Shown here piece by piece: positions 52,422 through 61,601 of a DNA stretch of 64,000 nucleotides (its first letter is position 1; each line of letters opens with the position of its first letter). Both the position numbers and the translations under genes were made by a program. The notes under the pieces are model-generated. The model saw only the letters and a program-made list of their open reading frames with translations. It ran no database searches and had not been told where the DNA came from. The DNA is taken from positions 124,001 to 188,000 of the forward strand of contig JABZFM010000007.1 of the NCBI GenBank assembly GCA_014237465.1, written 5' to 3'. Source of the DNA: Desulfobacteraceae bacterium (lineage in GTDB: Bacteria > Desulfobacterota > Desulfobacteria > Desulfobacterales > Desulfosalsimonadaceae).

Positions 52422-53344
52422 GCCTCCAGCTTTCGAATTAACGAGATGAAAGCCTCTTCCATGCGCGCCGGCGCGATACGGATACTGCGATATTCCAAAC
52501 GCGTCCGGTGCAACAACTGTTCGATTTCCGGCAAACGGCGCTCTCCTGAATCGACCAGCAAATGGATCGACTCCCCATAGGTTTGTGCCTCCCGGACGCC
52601 GTCGGCGCTGGCTACCGTTTTTAAAGCCTGTTGCCAATCCTCGGGCTGGATCACGATCACCTCCCCCTCCAGTTTCTCCCGGATCCTCCTGGGCGAATCG
52701 CACTCGACCAGTTTGCCCTCGTACATCAAACCAACGCGCGAACAGCGATCCGCCTCATCCATGTACGGCGTACTGACCAGGATGGTCGTGCCCCGCAGAT
52801 GCAATTGTGTCAGGATACTCCAAAATTCCCGGCGGGAAATCGGGTCTACGCCGGTGGTGGGCTCATCCAGCAAGAGGATGTCCGGTTCGTGGATCAACGT
52901 ACAGGCCAGGGCCAGCTTCTTCTGCATCCCGCCGGAGAGATTGACAGCGCGACGCTCCTTGAACTCGGTCAGCCCGGCGAAAGTCAGCAGACGCTCCGTC
53001 CGCTCGGCCATGTCCTTCGGTGCGACGTCGAACAACTCCGCGAAGAACTGCAAATTTTCCATCACCGAAAGTTCGCCGTACAGGCTGAACTGTTGCGCCA
53101 TATAGCCGATGTGCGGCTTGACGGATTCCGCCCTCTCCCTCAGGTCGAAACCAAGCACGGATGCCTCACCCCCGTCAATGCTCAACAACCCGACCAGCAA
53201 CCGCAAAGTGGTCGTCTTGCCTGCGCCATCGGGACCGACGAGGCCGAACAATTCCCCCGATTCGATGGACAGAGACAACCCATCCACCGCGCAGGTCTTC
53301 CTGAAATCGCGTCGCAGGTCTTTCGTTTCAATGATTGGCGTCAT
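52418..53344 (-). CDS. ABC transporter ATPase, second of two
   Basis: The start at 53344 gives MTPIIETKDLRRDFRKTCAV, and the frame runs on to 53416. The 308-residue protein has Walker A GPDGAGKTTTLRLLVGLL, signature NLSGGMQKKLALACTLIH, Walker B DILLLDEPTTGVDPIS and ILVSTPYMDEADRC. The switch His is replaced by Pro in STPYMDEA. This suggests that only one of the two ATPases may be fully active in ATP hydrolysis, a pattern seen in asymmetric ABC pairs. It is the first gene of the operon. Confidence 0.92.
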   Translation of the reverse strand: MTPIIETKDLRRDFRKTCAVDGLSLSIESGELFGLVGPDGAGKTTTLRLLVGLLSIDGGEASVLGFDLRERAESVKPHIGYMAQQFSLYGELSVMENLQFFAELFDVAPKDMAERTERLLTFAGLTEFKERRAVNLSGGMQKKLALACTLIHEPDILLLDEPTTGVDPISRREFWSILTQLHLRGTTILVSTPYMDEADRCSRVGLMYEGKLVECDSPRRIREKLEGEVIVIQPEDWQQALKTVASADGVREAQTYGESIHLLVDSGERRLPEIEQLLHRTRLEYRSIRIAPARMEEAFISLIRKLEA

Positions 53345-53547
53345 CGTGTTCCCGTCTGCTATCGGTAATGGACCAGCCCCAAATACATGTGGAGGGGCGT
53401 ACACTTGCATCAGCACGCCGTGCAGGCGTCGAAATCACCAATGGCTTAAAGACTTATTTACCTCGTTGGTATCGATCAGGCGGCGATAGTGGAGTAGTCC
53501 TGCAAGGACGTATAGAAACCCGCCGCCCACTCAACCAGCGACCATAA

Positions 53548-53832
53548 CTACTTCTTCGCTGCGCGGATGATCCACAACGCCAGCAACGCGTCCAGGAAGG
53601 GTTCACTCGCCACGCCCAGATTGCGGATAGATTCGCTGAACCCCATGGCGGGAATCACATATCAATCGAGCAGGCTCACCGAAACGGCAGTTATGACCGC
53701 CGCGATATAGTCGCCGCGCACACCGATGGGACGTTTGTGCTTCCAGATCAGTCCCGCCAGCCAACCGGCGATCAACCCGAACACGATCATGGCAACGAGG
53801 AATAAAAGGAATAAGATATTGCTTTTTATGAC
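53548..53832 (-). pseudogene. Broken small membrane protein gene (GlsB/YeaQ-like) with in-frame stop
   Basis: The minus strand reads NILFLLFLVAMIVFGLIAGW, then a second stretch with WKHKRPIGVRGDYIAAVI, and hits TGA at 53662-53664. After it the same frame continues with YVIPAMGFSESIRNLG to ...RAAKK and a TAG at 53548. FGLIAGWLAGLI is typical of GlsB/YeaQ/YmgE two-helix proteins. There is no ATG at the head either. It is GC-rich like the efflux operon and its 5' end is inside the 152-base direct repeat. Confidence 0.45.
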
Positions 53833-53949
53833 TTAATGCATCTCAAAAATCGTCTTGTATGTCAAGTTTTAAAAAGTATTTTATGTTGTGGCGTGTTCGG
53901 GAGGAGTGGCTTTAGGAGGAGCGGTCGGTTATGCCGGATCAATGGATGA
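53798..53949. repeat. Direct repeat, left copy, flanking the 54-63 kb block
   Basis: The sequence from AGGAATAAAAGGAATAAGAT through CCGGATCAATGGATGA is repeated at 62984-63132 with only a few changes and a 3-base GGA difference. Both copies contain, on the minus strand, a TTGACA element that could be a -35 promoter box, and on the + strand a lipoprotein-like frame reading VVACSG(G)VALGGAVGYAGSM. Confidence 0.9.
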
Positions 53950-54015
53950 GGCCCTCTTTTTTGAGCAGCGCAAATACTTCCCGGCGAAAAGCAGCCTCCA
54001 GATCTTAAGGGGATT

Positions 54016-54858
54016 TCAGCGGGAAGCCTCCCCCAGCATTCTGCCAATGATTTCTTTCAATATTTTTCCTGCCACCATACCTGTCATACCATGAAGATCT
54101 CGTTCTGGATTGTATTCAACGATATCTGCACCAACCAATCGCCCCTTGAAATTGCGGATAATCCCCAGGACTTCTCGAGTGCTCATCCCCCCTGGTTCGT
54201 GATGAGAAACTCCGGGGGCATATGCCGGATCAAGACAATCCAAATCTAACGACAAATATACTGGGCCATCAAATTTTATCTGCCCTATTTTGCCAATGTT
54301 CTTCATCTCAATGACCTCTACACCAAAGCGTTTTGCCTGCTCATACTGGTGCCCATTCATTGTGCGTATGCCCACCTGTACTAATCTTATTACTATATTC
54401 TCTTCCAATATCCTTGCAAACGTACAGGCGTGTGAGTACTGATTGCCATCACGCTCATCATAAAGATCAGGATGGGCATCCAGATGCAAGATGTTCAGAT
54501 TCTGATACCCCTCTCTATAGGCACGAATTATTGGGTAAGTAATCGAATGATCCCCGCCAAGCGAAATGACCCGCAGCCTTCTTTTTAACAATTGTCTGAT
54601 TTCGTTTTCTATTAGCTCAAAAACGTTCTCCTGGCTCGATAGTCTCATATCGTCTAATACTTCCCAGCCAGAGAATTCTCCTAAATCAATCAAATCCTCG
54701 GTCCACATGTTTGACGATTCGCAAAACAAGGCTTCCCGAATGCGCTTGGGAGCTAACGCTGGCCCTCTGAGATAGGATGAATTTTTATCGAATGGAATCC
54801 CCACTACGGTGATATCTCCACCTTTGATACCTTTTTCCCTTGCCATGTTAGTTCTCAT
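54016..54858 (-). CDS. speB: Agmatinase/arginase-family ureohydrolase
   Basis: The 280-residue enzyme has all manganese-binding motifs: ISLGGDHSITYP (His104), LHLDAHPDLYDE (Asp127, His129, Asp131) and YLSLDLDCLDPAYAPG (Asp205, Asp207). It ends GMTGMVAGKILKEII. Length and motif order fit agmatinase (SpeB) and related guanidino-ureohydrolases that release urea from agmatine, arginine or guanidinobutyrate. A second enzyme of guanidine metabolism, an amidinotransferase, is encoded 2.4 kb away, so the true substrate might be a guanidino intermediate of that pathway. The gene is transcribed toward the left direct repeat, which overlaps its downstream flank only. Confidence 0.9.
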   Translation of the reverse strand: MRTNMAREKGIKGGDITVVGIPFDKNSSYLRGPALAPKRIREALFCESSNMWTEDLIDLGEFSGWEVLDDMRLSSQENVFELIENEIRQLLKRRLRVISLGGDHSITYPIIRAYREGYQNLNILHLDAHPDLYDERDGNQYSHACTFARILEENIVIRLVQVGIRTMNGHQYEQAKRFGVEVIEMKNIGKIGQIKFDGPVYLSLDLDCLDPAYAPGVSHHEPGGMSTREVLGIIRNFKGRLVGADIVEYNPERDLHGMTGMVAGKILKEIIGRMLGEASR

Positions 54859-55367
54859 AAATTTCTGGCCCTTTTCAGCTTTATCCTAACTCGGGCGCCT
54901 AACTATATTGTTATTGACAATTTATCGATTTGAATAAAAATAAGTAATTTTTAAAAATTATAACAAAATTACCGCAATATTCAGTAAAAATCCGACCCCA
55001 GAGGGGCTGGCTTTGGCATAAGCCCAGAGGGCGTAATCTACTTGCTGTGAAACAATTTGAAATGAATTACTTTTGCAATCATGTATTAAAATTTCACACA
55101 TCATATTCCATTTGTTAAAAGCAAAACTTTTTAAATGGCAGAGCCGCTGAACTCTGACCTGGCCCAAAGGACCAGGTTTTCAATGACTGAATAAATATAT
55201 TATCTTTAATAATATTTGGAAGATAGAATATATTTTAATAACATTTCGATAGTGATAGTAATACCGAATTGGGTCGAAGAGTTATTGGGGCGTGTTTGAA
55301 AGGAGAAGGTCATGTTGCCAGGCGTCGCCTGCTAAAATCTGGTTACAAAAAAACGGCTTCATGACTA
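54859..55367. other. Intergenic region between ureohydrolase and PLP enzyme
   Basis: About 500 AT-rich bases. A 69-codon frame exists on the minus strand at 54958-55167, but it has no ribosome-binding site or recognisable motif, and I do not support it. A short palindrome (CAGGCGTCGCCTG, about 55319) is the only structured site. Confidence 0.4.
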
Positions 55368-56792
55368 TCATAAATATAATTCATTTTTTTTTCTGCATTT
55401 ATTATCAAATTTGAGCTTTTTATGCGCATCAATTATTCCATATATAAATCGTTCGACTTGCTCATTATCACTACATATATCATAATTAACACATAATCTT
55501 ACGCCCGCTCCATTGATTGGCGTTGCCGGAGGAATATATAATGACCCGATAATACCATATTGCTCAATTAAATAATTTCTAAACTCAACAGAATCGGGTT
55601 CACTTCCGATTTCAATAAACATCATCGGTGATTCTGATAAAAGTTTAATTCCTGCATTTCTGATTTTTTCTCTAATGTATTTTGTCTTATCCAGAAGGAC
55701 GGCTCTACGTTCCGGATTTTGAAATAAGAAATTCAGCCTTGCCTGCAAACCGGATTCTTCAATATCGCTGGGAGCATTTGAGAAAACAAAAATAATAGAC
55801 CTTCGGAATAAATTAAATAATGATAATTTTGCTCTCTCTCTTTCAGCATCTGTAAGTGGTCGGTTTAATTTTTTTTCCAAATAGATATATCTTTTTTCGA
55901 AAAATTCCGGCTGCAATCCGATGACACCCAGAAGGCTGCAGCCGGCTTTGGATAAACTGGCGGTAAGAATATCTGCTTTTGCCGGTAGCGTTCTATTTAT
56001 CGTCAGATCAGAAGTGGCCGTGCCGAATAATGAATGTGATTCATCTATTACAAGAGAACAGTCATGTTTTTTCGCTATCTGGGCAATTTCCGGCTTAGGC
56101 AAATCCCCGTATACACTGAAAAGGCCTTCAGTATAGACGACGCCGGGGCCATGTTTTTTTATTAGTTCATCCAGATGATCATAATCATTGTGATTAAAAG
56201 AATAGAATCCAACTGATTCTAAAATCTTAAGTAAAGGTTTTTGAATAATTCTACGGATGTCCTCTTCAGAGGTGTTTGATTTTTCTAAACGGTTTAAAGC
56301 CTTTTTAAACACCTCAATAGATTCAAGCATCCGGCCTCTTGCCAGATTAAAACCGCAACGCGTTGTAGCATGAGTATGTTTGTCAAAATAGACCGGAATA
56401 TTTTTATGTGACAACATGTCAGTAGCAATTAAATTGGCTTCGGTGCCGGATTTCAACAGCATTATACACTCCGAACCCATTATTTGCTTTAAAGAATGCT
56501 TTACCCCTACTTGCCAATCCTGAAACAGGGGTGAAGATACATGTATTTCTTTTGGAACTTGAGATATTTTCGCCTCAAGCGCTTCGGAAATTTTTTGAAT
56601 ACTAAAGTAATCATTAGGCCGCGTGTCAAGGACTGGTTTGCCATGCTCTGACTCCCATTTAGCAATATCAAGATCATTGTATCCTAACAGCGCATAACGC
56701 ATTTCACCATATTTCACAAATTGTTTTTCTTGCATCCATGAGAGAGAAATTTGTTTGTCTATTTCATCAAATAATAAGTTTTTATTCATCAC
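55368..56792 (-). CDS. Alpha-oxoamine-synthase-like PLP enzyme
   Basis: The 474-residue fold-type I enzyme matches the alpha-oxoamine synthase group that joins an amino acid to an acyl thioester with loss of CO2: LLKSGTEANLIATDML, VVYTEGLFSVYGDLPKPE, CSLVIDESHSLFGTATS (Asp250 for the PLP ring) and ADILTASLSKAGCSLLGV with the Schiff-base Lys282. The N terminus (residues 1-75) is longer than in BioF or KBL and resembles CqsA-type members. The acyl donor is unknown; no acyl carrier protein or ligase gene is nearby. It is divergent from the amidinotransferase operon and shares its 440-base promoter region. A stepwise link, oxoamine then guanidino transfer, is inferred from arrangement. Confidence 0.85.
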   Translation of the reverse strand: MMNKNLLFDEIDKQISLSWMQEKQFVKYGEMRYALLGYNDLDIAKWESEHGKPVLDTRPNDYFSIQKISEALEAKISQVPKEIHVSSPLFQDWQVGVKHSLKQIMGSECIMLLKSGTEANLIATDMLSHKNIPVYFDKHTHATTRCGFNLARGRMLESIEVFKKALNRLEKSNTSEEDIRRIIQKPLLKILESVGFYSFNHNDYDHLDELIKKHGPGVVYTEGLFSVYGDLPKPEIAQIAKKHDCSLVIDESHSLFGTATSDLTINRTLPAKADILTASLSKAGCSLLGVIGLQPEFFEKRYIYLEKKLNRPLTDAERERAKLSLFNLFRRSIIFVFSNAPSDIEESGLQARLNFLFQNPERRAVLLDKTKYIREKIRNAGIKLLSESPMMFIEIGSEPDSVEFRNYLIEQYGIIGSLYIPPATPINGAGVRLCVNYDICSDNEQVERFIYGIIDAHKKLKFDNKCRKKNELYL

Positions 56793-57232
56793 ACAATATA
56801 ATTAAATGAGTTAAAATACTAAATTTATTGTTAATTAAAACATGGGCAGCAGAACGAAAACAATATCAAATAACGGCTGCTTGCAATAGATATAAGCGGA
56901 GCTGACCACAAACATATTCAGATCGATGCATAGATTTTTATGTAGTTTATATTTGTTATCAATATTAATACTTTAAATAAAAAATTAATATTAAATTGTT
57001 TTTAAAATATTGTCAATAGAATCTCAAAGTGGGCATAAGCCTGATTTGGATTTAAGATTCCAATTTAATCATATTTCTGAGCATGAATCATAACATTTTG
57101 TAATTAATTTAAATAATAATTCTGGACACTCATCGTTATCCTTGATAATAGGAACCGGTTAGGCAGTTCTCTGATATTTCTGAGATATTTCTTTCAATAA
57201 ATGATTTTTAAGAAGTTTAAAGGGGGATTGAA
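56793..57232. promoter_or_regulatory. Divergent promoter region
   Basis: About 440 bases, strongly AT-rich, separate two divergent operons. No coding frame is convincing. The right side ends with the SD GGGGGA before the amidinotransferase start. Promoters for both directions are expected here, but no single box can be assigned with confidence. Confidence 0.5.
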
Positions 57233-58408
57233 ATGTATTCAGCTCGGTATGTTTACACTGAAGATAAGACTCACAAGACTGAAAAAGATAGTAGCGATCA
57301 TAAAAGTGTACCTATTGTTAATTCTTATAACGAGTGGGATCCGTTGGAGGAAGTCATTGTCGGTCGAATTGAAGAGAGCATCTTTCCTCAGCAGCATTTT
57401 TATATGAAGGGGGGCATACCCAGCGACTTTTATAATCTTCTCATTTTATTCGGGGGGAAAAAAAGACGCCCTAAAAAAATTTTTGCTGAACCGGCTCAGA
57501 AGGAGTTGGATGAATTTATTCATATCCTTGAAGCCGAAGGCGTAACGGTCAGAAGACCGGAGGTTATTGATCATGGTAAAAAATATAAGACGCCTTTCTG
57601 GTCTTCTAAAGGTCATACGACGTCTTGTCCCAGGGATTGTTTCCTGGCCATTGGTAATGAAATAATAGAAGCACCCATGTCATGGAGAAATCGATATTTT
57701 GAACGGCATGCATACTATTCTTTGTTTAAGGAGTATTTTGATCAGGGAGCGAAATGGACATCGCCGCCAAAACCACCTTTGCGTGATGCTTTGTACAATT
57801 ATGATTATGCTAATCCTGTGGGAGAACGGAGTGAGGAAGATGGATTTATTATAAATGAGTCGGAAATTGTGTTCGATGCGGCTGATTTTGCTCGATGCGG
57901 CAAGGATATTTTTGTTACTAAAAGCAATGCAACCAATGATGCCGGTATTGAATGGGTCCGACGTCATTTGGGAGATGATTATAATGTCCATGTTCTTTTA
58001 AGTCGCGACCCGAAGGCGTTGCATATTGACACAACTTTCGTGCCGCTTGCGCCGGGAAAGGCGCTGATAAATCCTTACTATTTAGACACAAAAAAATTAC
58101 CGTCCATTCTTAAATCATGGGATTTATTGGTCGCACCGGACCCGGATATCGTAAAAGGCGGAATGCTTGGTGGTATATTTAATGAATATACTGCAATGAC
58201 CAGCATGTGGATCAATATAAATGGGTTAATGCTTGATGAGAAACGTGTAATTTGTGAAGCCTCTCAGGTTTCAATGATCAAAGCATTTAAAGACTGGGGA
58301 TTTGAGCCCATTCCCTGTAAATTTCTTAATTTCAGCCCATACGGAGGGACTTTCCATTGTGCGACGCTTGACGTCAGGCGTCGTGGAAAATTAGAATCTT
58401 ATTTTTAA
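57233..58408 (+). CDS. Arginine:glycine-type amidinotransferase
   Basis: The 391-residue enzyme has the whole active site of the animal and bacterial L-arginine:glycine amidinotransferase family: SEIVFDAADFARCGKDIFV (Asp215/218), KALHIDTTFVPL (His264) and YGGTFHCATLDVRRRG with the nucleophile Cys376. NSYNEWDPLEEVIVGR is the family opening. It transfers an amidino group from arginine to an amine, producing a guanidino compound and ornithine. The acceptor is not known: glycine, a diamine, or an oxoamine-derived amine from the nearby PLP enzyme are candidates. An SD GGGGGA lies four bases before ATG. The hexapeptide-transferase gene follows after 29 bases. Confidence 0.92.
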   Translation: MYSARYVYTEDKTHKTEKDSSDHKSVPIVNSYNEWDPLEEVIVGRIEESIFPQQHFYMKGGIPSDFYNLLILFGGKKRRPKKIFAEPAQKELDEFIHILEAEGVTVRRPEVIDHGKKYKTPFWSSKGHTTSCPRDCFLAIGNEIIEAPMSWRNRYFERHAYYSLFKEYFDQGAKWTSPPKPPLRDALYNYDYANPVGERSEEDGFIINESEIVFDAADFARCGKDIFVTKSNATNDAGIEWVRRHLGDDYNVHVLLSRDPKALHIDTTFVPLAPGKALINPYYLDTKKLPSILKSWDLLVAPDPDIVKGGMLGGIFNEYTAMTSMWININGLMLDEKRVICEASQVSMIKAFKDWGFEPIPCKFLNFSPYGGTFHCATLDVRRRGKLESYF

Positions 58409-58437
58409 AAAAAAAGAAAGGGTACGCGCAGACTTAA

Positions 58438-59646
58438 ATGAAAGCTTACAGGATCAAAAGCGACAAAACAATCGAGCCGTTCGGTGATCATCCACTGGAC
58501 TGCCTCATCAATAACCGCTCTCTTGCGGATACCCAGAAAGAAATTCTGCTTGAACTGGGTATCCAACTCCAACCTGAACCTTATTCGGGACAGATTGACA
58601 ATCCGGACGAACATATCTTTTTTGAAGACAGCCTCTTTTTTTCCCCTGAGCTCATGCAACAATTTATTAAAGAATCACGAAAACTTAAACGTTCAAGTAT
58701 TTGCGCTATTAAGCCGGGTCTTTTTACGCTTAGAAGCATACTCCCCACCCAGGATATCAAAAAATTCCCTGACAGAGTTGAATATGGCCTTCAATACATG
58801 CCAGCAAAAGAACTAAGAGGGGAGCCGGAACCGCTTGTGATAGACCCGGACCAGTTTTCAGAAGTCACCCCCTTGCCGGAACACGTCACTGACACTAAAG
58901 AATTTCACTTTCCATATACAGATTCCATAATTATTCAAATTGATCACTGGGCAAATATATGGGTAGCAAATATATTTGTCTTATTTTCAGCGCTCGCACG
59001 TCTTAGAAAGGCGTCTCCGCTTAAACTTTTAATTCTGGCCTTAAGGGCTCGCTCAATTAATAAATGGAAAATACTGAACAAGACAAATAAGATTGGTCGT
59101 AACTGTGATATTCACCCCACTGCTTATATTGAAGGGAGCACGATAGGCGACAATGTTACCATTGGCGCCGGTTCAGTCATAAGGGTGTCAACAATCGGTT
59201 CTGCTACCAGCATCGGCAGCAATTGCACGATAGAATTTTCTGTACTGGGTGAAGGATGTGCGATCGACTCCATGGCCGGAGCGTTTTCATCCGTCATGTA
59301 CCCGGGCGCTGTTTCCTCAACCAAATTTTTATTTACCAGCTTATGCGGGAAAAATACATTCCTGGCTGACGGGGTAGTTGTCTCCGACTATCGCTTTGAC
59401 GGAAAAAACGTATCTGTTATGAAAAACGGCCATCCTGTTGACACAGGAAGTCTTGCATTAGGCATTTGTTTGGGGCATGATGTCTATCTGGCTGGCGGGT
59501 GCGTTTCAGAGCCGGGAAGAAGTATTCCAAACGGCGTGAGAATTGCGCTTGAAAAAGCCCGTACCATTGGCAAGTGCGGGCTCGAAGGAGATATTCCGGG
59601 ATATCAACGTGTCAAAAAAATAGCAAACCATGACGTAAAAATGTAG
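58438..59646 (+). CDS. Hexapeptide-repeat transferase with an unknown N-terminal domain
   Basis: The 402-residue protein has about 210 residues of unknown fold first, including the short EPLVIDPDQFSEVTPLPEHV. From residue 220 a left-handed beta-helix of hexapeptide repeats appears: IGRNCDIHPTAYIEGSTIGD, NVTIGAGSVIRVSTIGSA and NCTIEFSVLGEG, with GVVVSDYRFD and HDVYLAGGCVSEPGRSIPNG nearer the end. This is the layout of acetyl- or acyltransferases and GlmU-like proteins, but no donor site can be assigned. It is in an operon with the amidinotransferase. Acylating or capping a guanidino or amino product is one possible role. The tail is basic. Confidence 0.8.
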   Translation: MKAYRIKSDKTIEPFGDHPLDCLINNRSLADTQKEILLELGIQLQPEPYSGQIDNPDEHIFFEDSLFFSPELMQQFIKESRKLKRSSICAIKPGLFTLRSILPTQDIKKFPDRVEYGLQYMPAKELRGEPEPLVIDPDQFSEVTPLPEHVTDTKEFHFPYTDSIIIQIDHWANIWVANIFVLFSALARLRKASPLKLLILALRARSINKWKILNKTNKIGRNCDIHPTAYIEGSTIGDNVTIGAGSVIRVSTIGSATSIGSNCTIEFSVLGEGCAIDSMAGAFSSVMYPGAVSSTKFLFTSLCGKNTFLADGVVVSDYRFDGKNVSVMKNGHPVDTGSLALGICLGHDVYLAGGCVSEPGRSIPNGVRIALEKARTIGKCGLEGDIPGYQRVKKIANHDVKM

Positions 59647-59672
59647 GCTCGCATCTATATTTTCCGCGACCC

Positions 59673-60131
59673 TTAATTCATTTTTTTATACGTGTGATCA
59701 CAAAACGGATCGCCTTTTTCAAGTGTAAATTTACGCTCAAAAATAATATTGGGCTGGTATTTTTGACAATAAACGATATCAGCATCGCAGAAAGCCTTCG
59801 CAAGCTTACTCATACCCAGAAGTTTGGCAACCTCAACAAATTGACAAGCCGTCACCTTGAACTTGACCATATCAGGCTCATCAATCGTTATTTCTGATTT
59901 TTCAAATGGAATTTTCGATACCGTTTCTTTCATTTTAGAGCTAAAAACAGAGAATTCTTCATCTTTTTGTAACGTGGGGATATGGGATGACAAAGACTTT
60001 GTGCTAATCCTAACAATTTTTTTATAAAAAAAATCATTCATCCTGTTTTCACCAAATAAATATTTGGCGGTGTGATATACACAGGCAAAAGGGAAAAATA
60101 CGAATATCAAAAACATTTTTTTAAATATCAT
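59673..60131 (-). CDS. L-2-amino-thiazoline-4-carboxylate hydrolase-like protein
   Basis: The 152-residue protein begins with a hydrophobic stretch (MFLIFVFFPFACVYHTAKYL) and ends with CDADIVYCQKYQPNIIFERK followed by FTLEKGDPFCDHTYKK. The pattern FxRxxTLxxGxxxCDHxF is the hallmark of the ATC hydrolase family (PF14196). In known members it hydrolyses a cyclic amino-thiazoline, but most bacterial homologues have no tested function, and here the catalytic repertoire is unknown. It lies 13 bases downstream of the radical SAM gene on the minus strand. This family frequently travels with radical SAM and metalloenzymes of unusual metabolites. Confidence 0.7.
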   Translation of the reverse strand: MIFKKMFLIFVFFPFACVYHTAKYLFGENRMNDFFYKKIVRISTKSLSSHIPTLQKDEEFSVFSSKMKETVSKIPFEKSEITIDEPDMVKFKVTACQFVEVAKLLGMSKLAKAFCDADIVYCQKYQPNIIFERKFTLEKGDPFCDHTYKKMN

Positions 60132-60144
60132 ACAGGTATAGACT

Positions 60145-61488
60145 CTAATTTTCTAACTCAACGGCACCGGATACTTTGCGCCACAGGTCACCGGAAGAGC
60201 GATTACCAAAGTAGGCAATAATTGCCCCCAACAGATCTTTCGTATCTTTGTATGACGTAATTGCTCTCTTTAGCGATATTAATCTTGATGAAGTGTCTCT
60301 GTAAACCTGGGCAACGCCTTCACGCAGCTGATCAGGTGTCATGTTCTTCGGTTTATATAAAACTTTTGTGAAATCCAAATACTGCCAATCGTGAGGATAC
60401 TTTTTGCATAATAGCCTTCCTTCCTTCTCAAGTCTTTTAAATAGTCTTGTGCCCGGAAAAGGGTTCAGAATTGAGAGTTGTGCCGTATCTATCTTTGACT
60501 CTAAAATAAAATCCGTTGTTCTCTGAAAAATATCCGGATAATCATTATCATTACCCATAACAAATGATCCAATTATAAGTCCAATGCCGTTGTCATGAAT
60601 TTTTTGTACAACATCTTTGTAATGATTCACACCTATTTTTAAATTTCTGGTTTTCTGGATTTCTTTCAGTGATTCTTCGTTTAACGATTCAAAACCGATG
60701 AAAACACTTGAGCAGCCGGCTTTTTTAGCATATTTTAAAACCTCCGGATTGTTTGCAAAATCAACTCCAACGTAACAACCCCATCGTTTTTTGATTCCTC
60801 TGTCAACCATGCCTTTAAACAAACGAATCGCTCTTTCTTCTGCCTTTTTTCCATGACCCAGAATATTGTTATCTGAAAACATGAAAAACTTGCGGGGTAG
60901 TTTTTCCAGTTCATCTAATACATCTTCAACAGGTCTTTGTCTGTACTTATGCCCATTAAATAACCCTACAGTACAGAACTCACAATCATTGGGGCAGCCT
61001 CGGGACGTTTCCACGGTAAACAATTTATATTTCCAGGAGTAGAGATCCGTTCTGGGATAAACTTGATTTTCCAGAGAAATAAGTTCTGACGTGTACCGCT
61101 TTTTCATTTCATTTTTCTCAAAATCCTTTAATACCGTTCCCCATACTGATTCTGCCTCACCGATAACAACCGTATCAACATACTGTGCGGCTTCATCCGG
61201 CAGCATTGAGACGTGCACGCCGCCAATAACTGTTTTTATTCCTTTTCGCCTGTAAATCTCAGATACTTCATATGCTCTGGGCGCATTACAGGTGTAAGTG
61301 GTTATAGCGACCAGGTCAGCCTCCTCAAAAGTTAAGTTTTCAATATTTTCATCCATAATTTTTATATCCCAACCGGGAGGCGTCAGTGCAGCCAGGTACC
61401 CTAAACTGGATGATGGAATTGTGATCAGATTGGCCAGATTTGGTTTTTTGCTTTGAGCCGGATTTATTAATAATAATTTTTTTTTCAT
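60145..61488 (-). CDS. Radical SAM enzyme with N-terminal B12-binding-like domain
   Basis: The 447-residue protein has an N-terminal Rossmann-like domain (LGYLAALTPPGWDIKIMDEN, VAITTYTCNAPRAYE, TVIGGVHVSMLPDEA) and then the radical SAM core: TSRGCPNDCEFCTVG with Cys165, Cys169 and Cys172, plus FMFSDNNILG, GCSSVFIGFESLNEESL and VMGNDNDYPDIF. The tail (PGTRLFKRLEKEGRLL and PDQLREGVAQVYRDTSSRL) matches the HpnJ/BchE-like class with DUF4070-type extensions. Members methylate or rearrange carbon skeletons. It is in an operon with the thiazoline-hydrolase-like protein and follows an Old Yellow Enzyme gene. The substrate is unknown. Confidence 0.88.
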   Translation of the reverse strand: MKKKLLLINPAQSKKPNLANLITIPSSSLGYLAALTPPGWDIKIMDENIENLTFEEADLVAITTYTCNAPRAYEVSEIYRRKGIKTVIGGVHVSMLPDEAAQYVDTVVIGEAESVWGTVLKDFEKNEMKKRYTSELISLENQVYPRTDLYSWKYKLFTVETSRGCPNDCEFCTVGLFNGHKYRQRPVEDVLDELEKLPRKFFMFSDNNILGHGKKAEERAIRLFKGMVDRGIKKRWGCYVGVDFANNPEVLKYAKKAGCSSVFIGFESLNEESLKEIQKTRNLKIGVNHYKDVVQKIHDNGIGLIIGSFVMGNDNDYPDIFQRTTDFILESKIDTAQLSILNPFPGTRLFKRLEKEGRLLCKKYPHDWQYLDFTKVLYKPKNMTPDQLREGVAQVYRDTSSRLISLKRAITSYKDTKDLLGAIIAYFGNRSSGDLWRKVSGAVELEN

Positions 61489-61601
61489 TGCTTTTCTCTG
61501 TCTTTTTAAGGTTATGTGGCTAAACAGGCGATGATAGACGATGGTGTGGTACTTGCAGACAGCATATGATAGTCAAAAACGTTCTGATCACGTCCAATCT
61601 G

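Noticed and set aside
52422-52703. N-terminal extension of the second ABC permease
   Set aside because: Gly/Arg-rich sequence read out of frame from the upstream ATPase gene; SD and double Met at 52421/52418 mark the real start.
54958-55167. 69-codon minus strand frame
   Set aside because: No start signals or domain in an AT-rich spacer.
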